From a virus: 24,906 nucleotides of DNA. The notes under the pieces are model-generated. The model did no database searches and had not been told where the DNA came from. It saw only the letters and a list, made by a program, of their open reading frames with translations. Position numbers and translations under genes: made by a program. Below are positions 1-7,550 of this stretch, in pieces. The stretch spans positions 1 through 24,906 of the IMG/VR virus record IMGVR_UViG_3300020205_003601; one strand, written 5' to 3'. How positions within the stretch are numbered: position 1 is the first letter of the stretch; each line of letters opens with the position of its first letter.

Positions 1-80
1 AAAGATTGTCCAGCAATATTTCGTGCAGTGGCAAGAGTGGTTGCTGTACTTGCGTTACCTGTAAGAGCCGCCGTAACAGT
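1..80. repeat. Diverged intragenic repeat of the long fibre gene, copy A
   Basis: This stretch aligns without gaps to 1351-1430, an offset of exactly 1350 bases (450 codons). Both copies contain CAGCAATATTTC and AGAGTGGTTGC and encode (on the minus strand) a GNASTATTL-x-TARNIAGQSF block. It is a duplicated fibre module rather than a mobile element. Confidence 0.75.
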
Positions 81-1847
81 TCCAGCAGTAAAATTACCTG
101 AAGCATCACGAGCAACAATTGCTGAAGCAGTATTTGCATCGGTTGCAGTAGTTGCCGAGTTGGAAACTTTACCGGCAGTGGAAATTGTGGCAAGTTTTGT
201 GTCAACTATCGCCGCTGAAGCATCAATGTCCGCATTAACAATTGTTCCATCAGCAATCATCGTTGATGTTATGGTTCCACTGTCTGCCGTGGTTACCAAG
301 TTGCCGTAGACGGTTCCATCATTTGTGGCTTCCCACTTATCGGAAGTTTCGTTCCAACGAAGCACAACATTAGTTGATGAACCGCGCTCAACTTCAATGC
401 CTGCATTTTCGGAAGGTGCACCAGTCGCGTTGTTGTTAAGAACAATGATGTTGTCATCAACCGTGAGGGTTTCAGTATTGACTGAAGTTGTAGTACCCGA
501 AACAGTCAAGTTACCCGTCACCGTCAAGTTGTCATCAACTGTGACAGTTCCACCTGCTGAGTCAATTGTCAAATCACCCGAAACTGTGTCAATTTCGTTA
601 GCGGCAGTGACGCCAACTTTGATTGCATCAGCAGTTACGCCAGCAAAAGTTACGTTGTCGGTTGTCGCTACAGCCTGACCAATTGACAGCGAATGTGTTG
701 TGCCTTCGCCAGTAGTAGCGGCTGTTGAAGTAACACCCGTACCGCCAGTAATTGTGGCTACATAATCACCAGTTGTTTTAGTTCCGAGAGCAACCGTGTT
801 GTCTGGAAGAACTACTGTTCCTGTAAAGGTGGGCGAAGCAAGGTTTGCTTTGAGGTCTAGGGCGGTTTGCTGAGCAGTAGAAACAGGCTTTGCTGTGTCT
901 GCGGTGTTGTCAACGTTTCCTAAACCAACGTCACCCTTAACTAAACCAGCAGGAGAAGTAATAGTTTTATTTGTAAGCGTCTGCGTTCCAGTAGTAGTAA
1001 CCAAAATTGAGGTATCGGCAATCCCATGGACATCTGTTGTATCTGCCGAGTGATTACTGAGTGCGGTATTAGCATTGCCTACAGCAGTCGAAGCAGCCGT
1101 GTCAACATACAATTTTGTTGAAGCATCAGTGTTGTTTGTTGGAGTTGGAACGGTAACCGTGCCAGTGAATGTCGGAGAAGCAAGCGGTGCCTTGAGGTCA
1201 ATCTGAGTTTGGATTGCAGATGTAACGCCGTCTACATAATTGAGTTCTGTAGTACTTAGAGTAGCCCCGTCAAGAATATTAATTTCTGCGGCGCTTGAGG
1301 TAACCCCAGTTAAATCCGTAGGAGCGATTGAAATGTTGGCAGAACCGTTAAATGACTGACCAGCAATATTTCTTGCTGTCTGCAGAGTGGTTGCGGTAGA
1401 AGCATTACCCGTCAAAGCGGCAGTTACGTTGACGAAGGTTACGCTGTCGCTAGTTCCAACTGATTGACCGATAGCGATAGTCGGCGTTGTGTTTTCGCCG
1501 GAGTTATTAGTGAGAGTAACACCAGTGCCAGCAGTAAGCGATTGAACGAACGAACCTGTTGTATCCGTGCCAAGGTTTACGGCATCGTTAATCCATGCTG
1601 TGCCGTTCCAGCGAAGGAAATCACCATCTGCGGCAGATGAGATTGTGACATCACCAAGGTCGTTTAAGGTGGAAAGTGAAAGTGGGACACTCGTGTAAGT
1701 GAGGGAAGTCCATGCAGTGGTGCCGTCACCAACTTTAAATTTTTTGGTGTCTGTTTCGTAGCCAATTTCGCCTAGAAAAAGAACAGTATTAGCGGCTGTC
1801 CATGCTGCTGCGGTGCCTCGTTTTAGTTGAATTCTTGCGCCAGCCAT
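1..1847 (-). CDS. Long repetitive tail fibre protein (3' end outside window)
   Basis: The frame is open from an ATG at 1847 to the window edge, 615 complete codons with no stop (checked codon by codon). Its ATG overlaps the upstream stop by one base (TAATG), and GGAGG lies 10 bases upstream, inside that gene's end. Residues 1-50 contain RGTAAAWTAAN, GEIGYETDTKKFKVGDG and AWTSL, which resemble the N-terminal beta-prism domain of the major tropism determinant and many fibres. The rest is Thr/Ala/Gly/Asn/Val-rich and almost free of Cys. It contains repeated fibre motifs such as LASPTFTGTV (twice), TARNIAGQSF (twice) and a DNLTVTGNLTVSGTTTSVN / TVDDNIIVLNNNATG module known from phage fibres. It probably forms a trimeric receptor-contacting or structural fibre. 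The C-terminus, where receptor or chaperone domains usually sit, is not visible. Confidence 0.85.
   Translation of the reverse strand, partial: MAGARIQLKRGTAAAWTAANTVLFLGEIGYETDTKKFKVGDGTTAWTSLTYTSVPLSLSTLNDLGDVTISSAADGDFLRWNGTAWINDAVNLGTDTTGSFVQSLTAGTGVTLTNNSGENTTPTIAIGQSVGTSDSVTFVNVTAALTGNASTATTLQTARNIAGQSFNGSANISIAPTDLTGVTSSAAEINILDGATLSTTELNYVDGVTSAIQTQIDLKAPLASPTFTGTVTVPTPTNNTDASTKLYVDTAASTAVGNANTALSNHSADTTDVHGIADTSILVTTTGTQTLTNKTITSPAGLVKGDVGLGNVDNTADTAKPVSTAQQTALDLKANLASPTFTGTVVLPDNTVALGTKTTGDYVATITGGTGVTSTAATTGEGTTHSLSIGQAVATTDNVTFAGVTADAIKVGVTAANEIDTVSGDLTIDSAGGTVTVDDNLTVTGNLTVSGTTTSVNTETLTVDDNIIVLNNNATGAPSENAGIEVERGSSTNVVLRWNETSDKWEATNDGTVYGNLVTTADSGTITSTMIADGTIVNADIDASAAIVDTKLATISTAGKVSNSATTATDANTASAIVARDASGNFTAGTVTAALTGNASTATTLATARNIAGQS
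1351..1430. repeat. Diverged intragenic repeat of the long fibre gene, copy B
   Basis: This is the partner of the repeat at 1-80. The protein block is nearly identical and the differences are mostly at synonymous or conservative sites. A second, shorter pair of protein repeats in the same gene encodes DLKA-x-LASPTFTGTV, around 1160-1205 and 820-865. Confidence 0.75.
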
Positions 1848-2296
1848 TATGCTGCACCTCCGTCAAAACCTATCATTACGTAATTTGTAACTTCTGCTTC
1901 TAGTGGTTCTGCGTCTACATTACCACCATCTGCATCTCCGGATAGCAAGCCGCTGGATATCTCGTTCCACAAAGAATTTGACCGAAAATATAGTTTTGTG
2001 TTTGTCGTATCAACAGCCAATGCTCCATCTGGAAGTGCTGCGCTTGGTGCGCCTGCTGTTGTCAGGGTGATTACTCCGAGTGCAGCCTGGAAGGCGTCAT
2101 CGGTGAAAAGCAGGTTTGCAGAGGTTCTGAAAAGATTTGTGTCTCCCGTGGCCTCGCCAGAAGACCAAGTGATTCGCCCACCGGCATCGATTCTCAGTCG
2201 CGGATGAGTATCCCCATTTACTCGTGCAGAAACGGCCTCATCACTTACGCTACTAAAGTCAACTCCGCGAAGTGGTGTGCCTACAAATTTTGTCAT
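1847..2296 (-). CDS. Small fibre-type / tail accessory protein
   Basis: This 149-aa acidic protein sits between two long fibre genes and has no signal peptide or membrane segment. Residues 80-120 contain GAPSAALPDGALAVDTTNTKLYFRS and then LWNEISSG. This resembles the short 'GEI/LxxDTxxxKLYxxxxxxW' beta module found at fibre N-termini and in both large neighbours. It may be a separate fibre subunit, a cap or an adaptor. GAGG lies about 11 bases before the ATG, and the stop overlaps the next start by one base. The function is inferred from neighbours and one weak module. Confidence 0.7.
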   Translation of the reverse strand: MTKFVGTPLRGVDFSSVSDEAVSARVNGDTHPRLRIDAGGRITWSSGEATGDTNLFRTSANLLFTDDAFQAALGVITLTTAGAPSAALPDGALAVDTTNTKLYFRSNSLWNEISSGLLSGDADGGNVDAEPLEAEVTNYVMIGFDGGAA

Positions 2297-2357
2297 CTGA
2301 ACCCAGCCTCAACTGTTTTCTCGTAGTTCGCACCCCTCAAGGTGCTATGGATATTGC

Positions 2358-3830
2358 TTAACCGATTACTACAACTGTATATGCACTTGAAGATGGGGCA
2401 ACCGAGAACGAAATCGTTACGGTATTAGCATCTGTCCTTACGGTGTCAGCAATAACAGTATCGTATGTAGCCGTGTCGTAAACCTGAACCATTACTTCAC
2501 GAGTATTGAAGGCGTGGACAAGAGTAAATGATGTGTCTACGCCGTTACCTACTGCTTTGGTGACTTTTCGCGCAAGCGATGGAGTAGATACTCCAGCGCC
2601 CTGAGTTCCACCAGCAGCAAGGTTTGTTCGTGCGGTTGCTTCAGTAGAAGCATTGGTACCGCCTCGTGAAATCAAAAGTGAATTAGTTGTTGCAGAGGTC
2701 TGTGAAAGGTCAACGGCACCAAAGGCAGGAACCCCACCAGAGCCTGCACGGAGAACCTGATGTTCCGTTCCAGCACTAGTTACATCAAGAGCGCCTGTTC
2801 CGTTACCATAAACAACGCCGTTGTCGGTAAATGATTCAACTCCAGTACCACCAGCAGTTACGGCAACTGTTGTTGCATCCCATGTACCAGTGGTAATAGT
2901 TCCAAGTGTCGTGATTGAGGACTGACCAACATAGGTTGACGCAATGTCAATTGCGTCTGCAGTAATTGCTGTCCTATTAGCAGTGACATTGACATTGACC
3001 GTCGTGCCGGATTTTGAAAGACCGTCACCAGCCTCAAACGAACCAGCGCCAGAGAACTGTGTCCAAGTGATTCCCGTTGTTCCAACCGTGATTGTTCCAT
3101 TGGTTGAAATAACAAAACCTGAATCGAAGTTGACAGTACCTTCTTCTACGAATGTAAAGGTTCCCGCGGTGAGCGTACCGGTATCTGCAGTTCCGTTTGC
3201 ATCAGACGAGCGAGAAGCAGCGCCAGATGCAACAGCAACATAAATACCGTTTTCAGAGGAGGTTACTTGGTTCTTAACAAGAACACGGTCACCAGCGACG
3301 AGTGTTACTCCGTCAATTACATCGCCAGCCTCAAGGCCTGATGCGAGGTTAATTGCCGCAGTTGTAGCAGCCCTTACCGAGGCTTTGACATCAAGACCTT
3401 GACGAGCGGCGTCTACATAACCCTTAGTGGCAATGTGTGCCGAGTCTGTCGGCGTTGCAACTTTGGCATTACCGCTACCATCACGGATGACCAACTTGCT
3501 TGCCGTAGCATCCGCTGTGGCATCATCCAGTTTTGTTTTGTCCTGAGAGGACATAACACCATGAGCGGAAGTTGTCGCAAGAACTGGCGTAAGGGTGACT
3601 GCACCGTTGGCCTCGCTGGTGGTCAGTGCGGCAGAAGCGTCACCCGCGATGGATACCGAATGGAGCATCTTGCGCCATGCAGAACCCGTATAAACCTTTA
3701 TGGTTTTTTCGGTGGAGTTGTAAATTAACCTACCCTCAAAATTATCAACAGAGGGGTCGGAGGCGACGACCTGAAACTTGCCGTTCTGGAGTTCGTTCTG
3801 ATTAAGATTTAAGTTTGTTACAAACTTCAT
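2358..3830 (-). CDS. Tail fibre protein with modular repeats
   Basis: This is a 490-aa low-Cys, Thr/Ala/Gly/Val-rich protein. Residues 1-55 hold a fibre N-terminal module, with NLNLNQNELQNGKF followed by GRLIYNSTEKTIKVYTGSAW. The middle has HIATKGYVDAA and DVKASVRAATTAAINLASG. GDRVLVKNQ and NGIYV follow at about 185-200, a set often seen together in phage fibres. SAGTEHQVLRAGSG and LLISRGGTNASTEATARTNL come later and are also common in prophage fibres. The last 70 residues form a putative small beta domain (TKAVGNGVDTSFTLVHAFNT to the end) that resembles the end of the next fibre gene upstream. GGAGG nine bases before the ATG gives a clear start. Probable role: host recognition or a tail-tip fibre. 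Confidence 0.85.
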   Translation of the reverse strand: MKFVTNLNLNQNELQNGKFQVVASDPSVDNFEGRLIYNSTEKTIKVYTGSAWRKMLHSVSIAGDASAALTTSEANGAVTLTPVLATTSAHGVMSSQDKTKLDDATADATASKLVIRDGSGNAKVATPTDSAHIATKGYVDAARQGLDVKASVRAATTAAINLASGLEAGDVIDGVTLVAGDRVLVKNQVTSSENGIYVAVASGAASRSSDANGTADTGTLTAGTFTFVEEGTVNFDSGFVISTNGTITVGTTGITWTQFSGAGSFEAGDGLSKSGTTVNVNVTANRTAITADAIDIASTYVGQSSITTLGTITTGTWDATTVAVTAGGTGVESFTDNGVVYGNGTGALDVTSAGTEHQVLRAGSGGVPAFGAVDLSQTSATTNSLLISRGGTNASTEATARTNLAAGGTQGAGVSTPSLARKVTKAVGNGVDTSFTLVHAFNTREVMVQVYDTATYDTVIADTVRTDANTVTISFSVAPSSSAYTVVVIG

Positions 3831-3854
3831 GTTCTACTACCTCCAAGGCGTGCT

Positions 3855-4529
3855 CTAACTAAGATACGCCTTTCCGGCGAAGGATTGTGAGAAGGTCACC
3901 GTTAAAGCGTTTTCCGAAGTATAAACGACTTCCCCGATTACCTTTGATAGGGCTGTATCGACAATGCTCACGTTGGGGAAAAATTTCATATTATGAGTGA
4001 TGCTCCAGGTTTGCGATGCACTTGGTTGGTTATGAACAAATCTGGACCTCGTGCGGAGTTCTTCGATGGCGGCCTGAACGTTTACAGAAGTGATTTCCGA
4101 GGTGGGCGTAAAGATGATACCGGCTGCGTTTGCGGTATCGGAAAAAGCATCATCCACATACGCAACAGTCGCATAGTTAATCTGTACAACTGGGTCTATG
4201 CTCGGAACAAGGTCAGCCAAATCGACTGTGTCGCCGATTGCGTCCTTGTCAATGCTAATAAAGTATTTATTAAGGGCAGCGCCCCTAATTCTTTCGGTAA
4301 CTTCATAACCGACACCGCTTGGAACGGTGCCACTGTCATTGTTTGCTGGAAGAACTATCGAAAACTCTCCATCACCGTCCAGGGTTGCGACGACATCGGT
4401 CGGCACGATTGTGAGATTTCCCGCCGGTTGGCGCATTGTGGAAGTTAACTTAAAAGTGACGCGACCCTCTGCTGGGTCGCCAATTGGGTCCTCGTAAGTG
4501 CCGGTGACGGTGATGCTTGTAAACGCCAT
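3855..4529 (-). CDS. Tail fibre / receptor-binding type protein
   Basis: This 224-aa protein starts with a beta-rich domain (TSITVTGTYEDPIGDPAEGR, VTFKLTSTM) that resembles an Ig-like or jelly-roll fold. The middle has ATVAYVDDAFSDTANA and ITSVNVQAAIEEL, the short motif that often links fibre domains. It ends in a compact beta domain with WSITHNMKFFPNVSIVD and GEVVYTSENALTVTFS, a C-terminal fibre domain shared by many phages. The ATG overlaps the tail terminator stop by one base (TAATG), which couples a fibre gene to the neck genes. The fibre class is well supported, but the target on the host is unknown. Confidence 0.8.
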   Translation of the reverse strand: MAFTSITVTGTYEDPIGDPAEGRVTFKLTSTMRQPAGNLTIVPTDVVATLDGDGEFSIVLPANNDSGTVPSGVGYEVTERIRGAALNKYFISIDKDAIGDTVDLADLVPSIDPVVQINYATVAYVDDAFSDTANAAGIIFTPTSEITSVNVQAAIEELRTRSRFVHNQPSASQTWSITHNMKFFPNVSIVDTALSKVIGEVVYTSENALTVTFSQSFAGKAYLS

Positions 4530-4918
4530 TATTGAGCCTTCTGAGTCACGTTGAGGGTGATTGCATGTAGAACAGTATCATCTTCTGAGTCAAAAATCCT
4601 TTGAATGTCTGACACCCTAACTCGAAATATTTTTTGATTTGCTGTGATGTTTGCCGAATCCAATGTAGTCACAATCTGGTCTACTGTGGTCACATTTTCA
4701 CTTGGTCGAAGTTGCCAAAGATTCACCCTTAACTGACGAAGCCTTGCAAGAACCTGCTTGTCCCCCAAAAGACTTGGGGTATTGGTTATTTCGTCACTGA
4801 TTGTCACATACGGATAGGTCGTTTCGGGTGGTGCGATATCCCTGAATATCCGCGTAGAGATAGCCGTAATCGAGGCATTTGTCAAAGCCGTCCGTATTGC
4901 CCCACCCACCGAAGCCAT
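4529..4918 (-). CDS. Tail terminator (completion) protein, gp17/DUF3168-like
   Basis: This 129-aa protein has the length and order of residues expected of DUF3168-type tail terminators. It has a helical N-terminus (GGAIRTALTNASITAIS), then RIFRDIAPPETTYPYVTIS, then a beta sheet with RQLRVNLW and a helix with TTVDQIVTTLD. The 'P-x-x-YPYVTI' block is the most typical part. The family caps the finished tail tube and joins it to the head. The position, directly after the gp10-like gene with a one-base overlap, is the usual one in HK97-like siphoviruses. Similarity is by pattern, not by search. Confidence 0.75.
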   Translation of the reverse strand: MASVGGAIRTALTNASITAISTRIFRDIAPPETTYPYVTISDEITNTPSLLGDKQVLARLRQLRVNLWQLRPSENVTTVDQIVTTLDSANITANQKIFRVRVSDIQRIFDSEDDTVLHAITLNVTQKAQ

Positions 4919-5478
4919 CAGATTCTCAAATCCACAACGATTGCTTTTTGGCCAGTCGTTTTCTTGAGGGAGCGATTATAGGCAATTAAAAGATTTCGCA
5001 CAACAACGTCAGGTGCGCGTTTTGCTACTTTTGCCCTGGCCGGAAGCATGAATGGCCGAGCAGGCATTGTGGTGCTTCCGAATTCAAGTGTTCGTGCGAA
5101 TGGCGCGGTACTACCGAACTCTGCAGTTGCTGGGTTTTGATTGAATTTAGAAGTAACTGTTTGATAAATACTCGGCTCTAGTTCTTCGCCTTGTTGCGCA
5201 GCGGGTGGCTGTCCTGGCATAGAGGACATTCTTTCAGCACCTTTTTTGTAATACTTTTTGTAACTTCCCTTTTTGCCGATTAAGAGTTTTGTCTCGTTGA
5301 AACCGATGTTCGATAATTGCTCTGCGGCGACTCGCATCTGAGCAATTCCAGACAAAACCATGTTCAGTAGTCGCCTGTCTATCCCCTTGAATGCATCGTA
5401 AATGCTGCCCGTATACGTGAAGGCCTTGAAGGTTTCCTTGCCGCCACCAAAGTTGCCTGTTGAACTTATTGTCGCCAT
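4918..5478 (-). CDS. HK97 gp10-like neck / tail completion protein
   Basis: This is a 186-aa basic protein. It has a helix-rich N-terminal half (DRRLLNMVLSGIAQMRVAAE), a Lys/Tyr-rich loop (KKGSYKKYYKKG), MPGQPPAAQQGEEL, and near the C-terminus FARTLEFGSTTMPARPFMLPA. The pairing of 'tLEFGT' with 'aRPFMlPA' is the hallmark of the HK97 gp10 family of head-tail joining proteins. It lies between the head closure and tail terminator genes, as in HK97-like phages. The ATG follows the upstream stop by one base, so translation is probably coupled. Confidence 0.85.
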   Translation of the reverse strand: MATISSTGNFGGGKETFKAFTYTGSIYDAFKGIDRRLLNMVLSGIAQMRVAAEQLSNIGFNETKLLIGKKGSYKKYYKKGAERMSSMPGQPPAAQQGEELEPSIYQTVTSKFNQNPATAEFGSTAPFARTLEFGSTTMPARPFMLPARAKVAKRAPDVVVRNLLIAYNRSLKKTTGQKAIVVDLRI

Positions 5479-5479
5479 A

Positions 5480-5821
5480 TCAACGCATTGTCCTCTTGCA
5501 CTCTGCGCGCACGTGGGTTCTTGTGTAAAGCAGTGACTCCACTTCGTAGGTTCCGTTCAGCACGGAATGAACGTCCGAAATAATTATTTCATCTCCGTGC
5601 GTTATCGATGCCGAAAGCGGAATTCTGCAAACCACATTTCGCTCTTCGGTTCTTTGTCCGGTTGTTGTTTCGTCTACTTCTTCAGACGCCTTTGAATGAA
5701 CCGAGCCAAGAACAACTGTGTTGCTCCCGGTATTCGTCCAAATACCTTCGGTTGTATTTGCGTTAGACGAAAATCCCGCAACCATATTGCGAATGGTTAT
5801 TGAAGTTGTGGCTCCGCGCAT
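5480..5821 (-). CDS. Head closure / head-tail adaptor protein
   Basis: This 113-aa protein is predicted to be mostly beta. Segments include TGSNTVVLGSVHSKASEEVD, RNVVCRIPLSASI, GDEIIISDVHSVLNGTYEVES and RTHVRAECKR. The pattern 'D-x-I-x-i-D-x-x-x-x-l-n-G-x-Y-x-V' matches head-closure and SPP1 gp16-like adaptors, which seal the connector pore. The order connector, this gene, gp10-like gene, tail terminator supports the call. No strict signature residue settles it, so the role rests on size, predicted fold and synteny. The gap to the gene upstream is two bases. Confidence 0.65.
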   Translation of the reverse strand: MRGATTSITIRNMVAGFSSNANTTEGIWTNTGSNTVVLGSVHSKASEEVDETTTGQRTEERNVVCRIPLSASITHGDEIIISDVHSVLNGTYEVESLLYTRTHVRAECKRTMR

Positions 5822-5823
5822 GA

Positions 5824-6384
5824 TTACTGAATCACCCTTCGTTTAAATCTTTTTGCATAATTGAGTTCGGACTCCGTAAATCCCCCTTCACCATTGTCGG
5901 CAAGTACGTAATCGGTACCCTCAACCTTCAGGCGCGACAGACCTTGAGCGTCCAATAATAGACGTCCGAATTCTCGTGCGGCAGCAGTGTAAAGTATTCT
6001 TTCCAATGCGTGTGTCGCCTCGTTGGTCAATCCGGCGGTGTAGGTAACAAGTGCCTGCATCCCAGTGCCAGCAATTCTTACGTTGTCAATTCCCCACGTA
6101 TGGATGTCGAAATCTGCAACATTCTGCACCACCTCATCTCCGGGCATGCCAACCTTGAACTGTGTTACTTGGTGAACCGGGGCGTTGCGAAGAAAAATTT
6201 GTCTTTGATTCGGCACCAACTTGTGTCTTTCCTCAGAGAATAACTGGGTTCCCAGGCGTCGATTTAGGACGTATTCCAGTTCTGATTCAAGACTTGAGAT
6301 AATAGTTTGCGCAGCGTCTTCCTGCGCATTGGTGAAAGTTTTGCCGAGAAAAATTTCCAGGTCGTTCGGAGTCAAAATGGCCAT
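5824..6384 (-). CDS. Head-tail connector protein, HK97 gp6-like
   Basis: This 186-aa protein starts with AILTPNDLEIFLGKTFTNAQ, a 'tp-dv-flg-ftd' helical start typical of gp6/gp15-type connectors. A helix follows (AAQTIISSLESELEYVLNRRLG), then a beta part with FLRNAPVHQVTQFKV and LVTYTAGL, and a C-terminal helical part (ALERILYTAAAREFGRLL). This helix-beta-helix layout fits the ring protein bound under the portal. The shine-dalgarno before the ATG is weak, so the exact start is slightly uncertain. Confidence 0.8.
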   Translation of the reverse strand: MAILTPNDLEIFLGKTFTNAQEDAAQTIISSLESELEYVLNRRLGTQLFSEERHKLVPNQRQIFLRNAPVHQVTQFKVGMPGDEVVQNVADFDIHTWGIDNVRIAGTGMQALVTYTAGLTNEATHALERILYTAAAREFGRLLLDAQGLSRLKVEGTDYVLADNGEGGFTESELNYAKRFKRRVIQ

Positions 6385-6429
6385 AGGGCCGATAATACAC
6401 CAGCCTTCAAAATTATTGAAATTGGCTTG

Positions 6430-6822
6430 CTATGCCGAACATACCCAATAGATATCGCTGTAGGCGAACGCGCCAAAATCATCGTCGCCAAGGTTCATAA
6501 GAAAACCCATTTGTTCAGCATTGATGGTTATGTCCACCTTGTCAATGGTGCCAAAGCATGAGTGGGCAATCATGTTTTCATCATCAAGGAGTTCCCATGA
6601 ATATCGAACTTCAATGTTCTTTTTAAGTTGATATGCGCTGTAAATCATCCCGGTAACAGTGAGAGTCGTGATTAATTGGTCATAGGGATTCTCGGGATTG
6701 AAGTCATCTCGCTCTTGGAATATCCTTGTGATTCCAGACTTGATTATTGCAAAAGCCTGCGGGTGGTCCCATGCTTGGTCAAAGTCATGAGACCTTGCGC
6801 CCTCCTCGTCGGGTCTGGACAT
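6430..6822 (-). CDS. Hypothetical protein in the neck gene cluster
   Basis: I do not recognise this 130-aa acidic protein. It has a charged N-terminus (MSRPDEEGARSHDFD), a mixed middle (LITTLTVTGMIYSAYQLKKN, then EVRYSWELLDDENMI) and an end rich in Asp/Gly/Phe. There are no membrane segments or clear motifs. The ATG lies two bases after the stop of the 52-codon gene upstream and has no strong shine-dalgarno, so translation may depend on coupling. Its place between capsid-side genes and the connector suggests a virion or assembly role, as inference only. A 45-base gap follows before the connector gene, in which I see no feature. Confidence 0.6.
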   Translation of the reverse strand: MSRPDEEGARSHDFDQAWDHPQAFAIIKSGITRIFQERDDFNPENPYDQLITTLTVTGMIYSAYQLKKNIEVRYSWELLDDENMIAHSCFGTIDKVDITINAEQMGFLMNLGDDDFGAFAYSDIYWVCSA

Positions 6823-6824
6823 GG

Positions 6825-6983
6825 TTACTTTGTTTCGATGTTCGCAAACGATGAAACAGTAATCGGGAGGACTTTGTACTTTTTTGCTTCCTCTACCGTT
6901 AGGCGGTCACCACGAGTTTTTACCTTTACGGCAACCCCGTTGCGTGTTTCGAAGATATCTCTTGGGGCAATTACGTGTGTCAT
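6825..6983 (-). CDS. Small 52-aa protein upstream of neck genes
   Basis: A short open frame from an ATG at 6983 to TAA encodes a Lys/Val/Thr-rich peptide starting MTHVIAPRDIFETRNG and containing RGDRLTVEEAKKYKVLP. GAGG lies eight bases before the ATG, and the stop is followed after two bases by the next gene's ATG. It fills what would otherwise be a gap of about 175 bases. The good ribosome binding site and tight spacing support a real gene. The function is unknown; its size suits a small adaptor or capsid-associated peptide. Confidence 0.6.
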   Translation of the reverse strand: MTHVIAPRDIFETRNGVAVKVKTRGDRLTVEEAKKYKVLPITVSSFANIETK

Positions 6984-6997
6984 GTCTTAACCTCAAT

Positions 6998-7540
6998 TTA
7001 GTGGACGTCGATAATCAAATGAATTCTATCAGTGAGTCCTTCGTTATGAGCACTATGATATTTCCCTGTATTATCCAATTCCCAGAACTCCGACTCCCTG
7101 AAGTGTTGCTTTTTATCTTCAACAACAAAATAGCATTGGTCATTTGTTGTGATAGGCAAATGAATCCGCCTAGTCGATTGCAAAAATTCACCTCTATCCA
7201 TATGGGTTCCAATTGAAGATTTTGCTTTCAGCAAAACTATATTTGCTCTTTTGATTTCTGAAGGTTCATTAATCGACAAAAGATATTCGGAGATTTGATT
7301 CAAGTATTTTTCAAATAATACATATTTTGGATGCTCAATTTTTCTGTAAGCCTTTTTGACATCATAAAGAAGCGGTATGGTCATTGTGTCTTTATGACCA
7401 ACAATGTTTGTTTGTCTATAAGTGAATTCTTTCCAGTTATCACTAGGCAAAGATAGTATAGAAATTTGTAGTTCGTCCCAAAAATTTGGGCACTGCCCGA
7501 TAAATCTAAATTCAAAAGATTTATCTTTGAGGTCTTTCAT
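6998..7540 (-). CDS. Aspartyl/asparaginyl beta-hydroxylase-like Fe(II)/2-oxoglutarate oxygenase
   Basis: This 180-aa protein has the core of the Asp/Asn beta-hydroxylase family (double-stranded beta-helix oxygenases). The residues are H113-x-D115 in GTHMDRGEF, R125/H127 in RRIHLPITT, the distal iron ligand H162 in YHSAHN, and R172 in DRIHLIID, which would bind 2-oxoglutarate. Family members hydroxylate proteins or small molecules; the substrate here is unknown. The gene is much richer in A/T than its neighbours: 7261-7320 has 15 G/C of 60, against 36 of 60 at 7621-7680 in the capsid gene. The ATG lies 10 bases after a GC-rich hairpin and has no shine-dalgarno. It is a likely transferred accessory gene placed inside the virion module. 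Confidence 0.8.
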   Translation of the reverse strand: MKDLKDKSFEFRFIGQCPNFWDELQISILSLPSDNWKEFTYRQTNIVGHKDTMTIPLLYDVKKAYRKIEHPKYVLFEKYLNQISEYLLSINEPSEIKRANIVLLKAKSSIGTHMDRGEFLQSTRRIHLPITTNDQCYFVVEDKKQHFRESEFWELDNTGKYHSAHNEGLTDRIHLIIDVH

Positions 7541-7550
7541 ATAAGAAGAA

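Noticed and set aside
28-678. Plus-strand open frames in the first 700 bases (93 and 117 aa)
   Set aside because: They lie antisense to the long fibre frame, which is open to the window edge and shows true fibre motifs. Their Val/Ala/Ser-rich composition is the complement of that gene.
1-1847. CRISPR-like array from the regularly repeated short words
   Set aside because: The repeats are protein-coding fibre motifs of varied spacing and identity within one open frame.
2330-2345. Terminator after the 490-aa fibre gene (GCACC / GGTGC)
   Set aside because: The stem is only five base pairs, lies in the short gap before the next coupled fibre gene and has no T-run.
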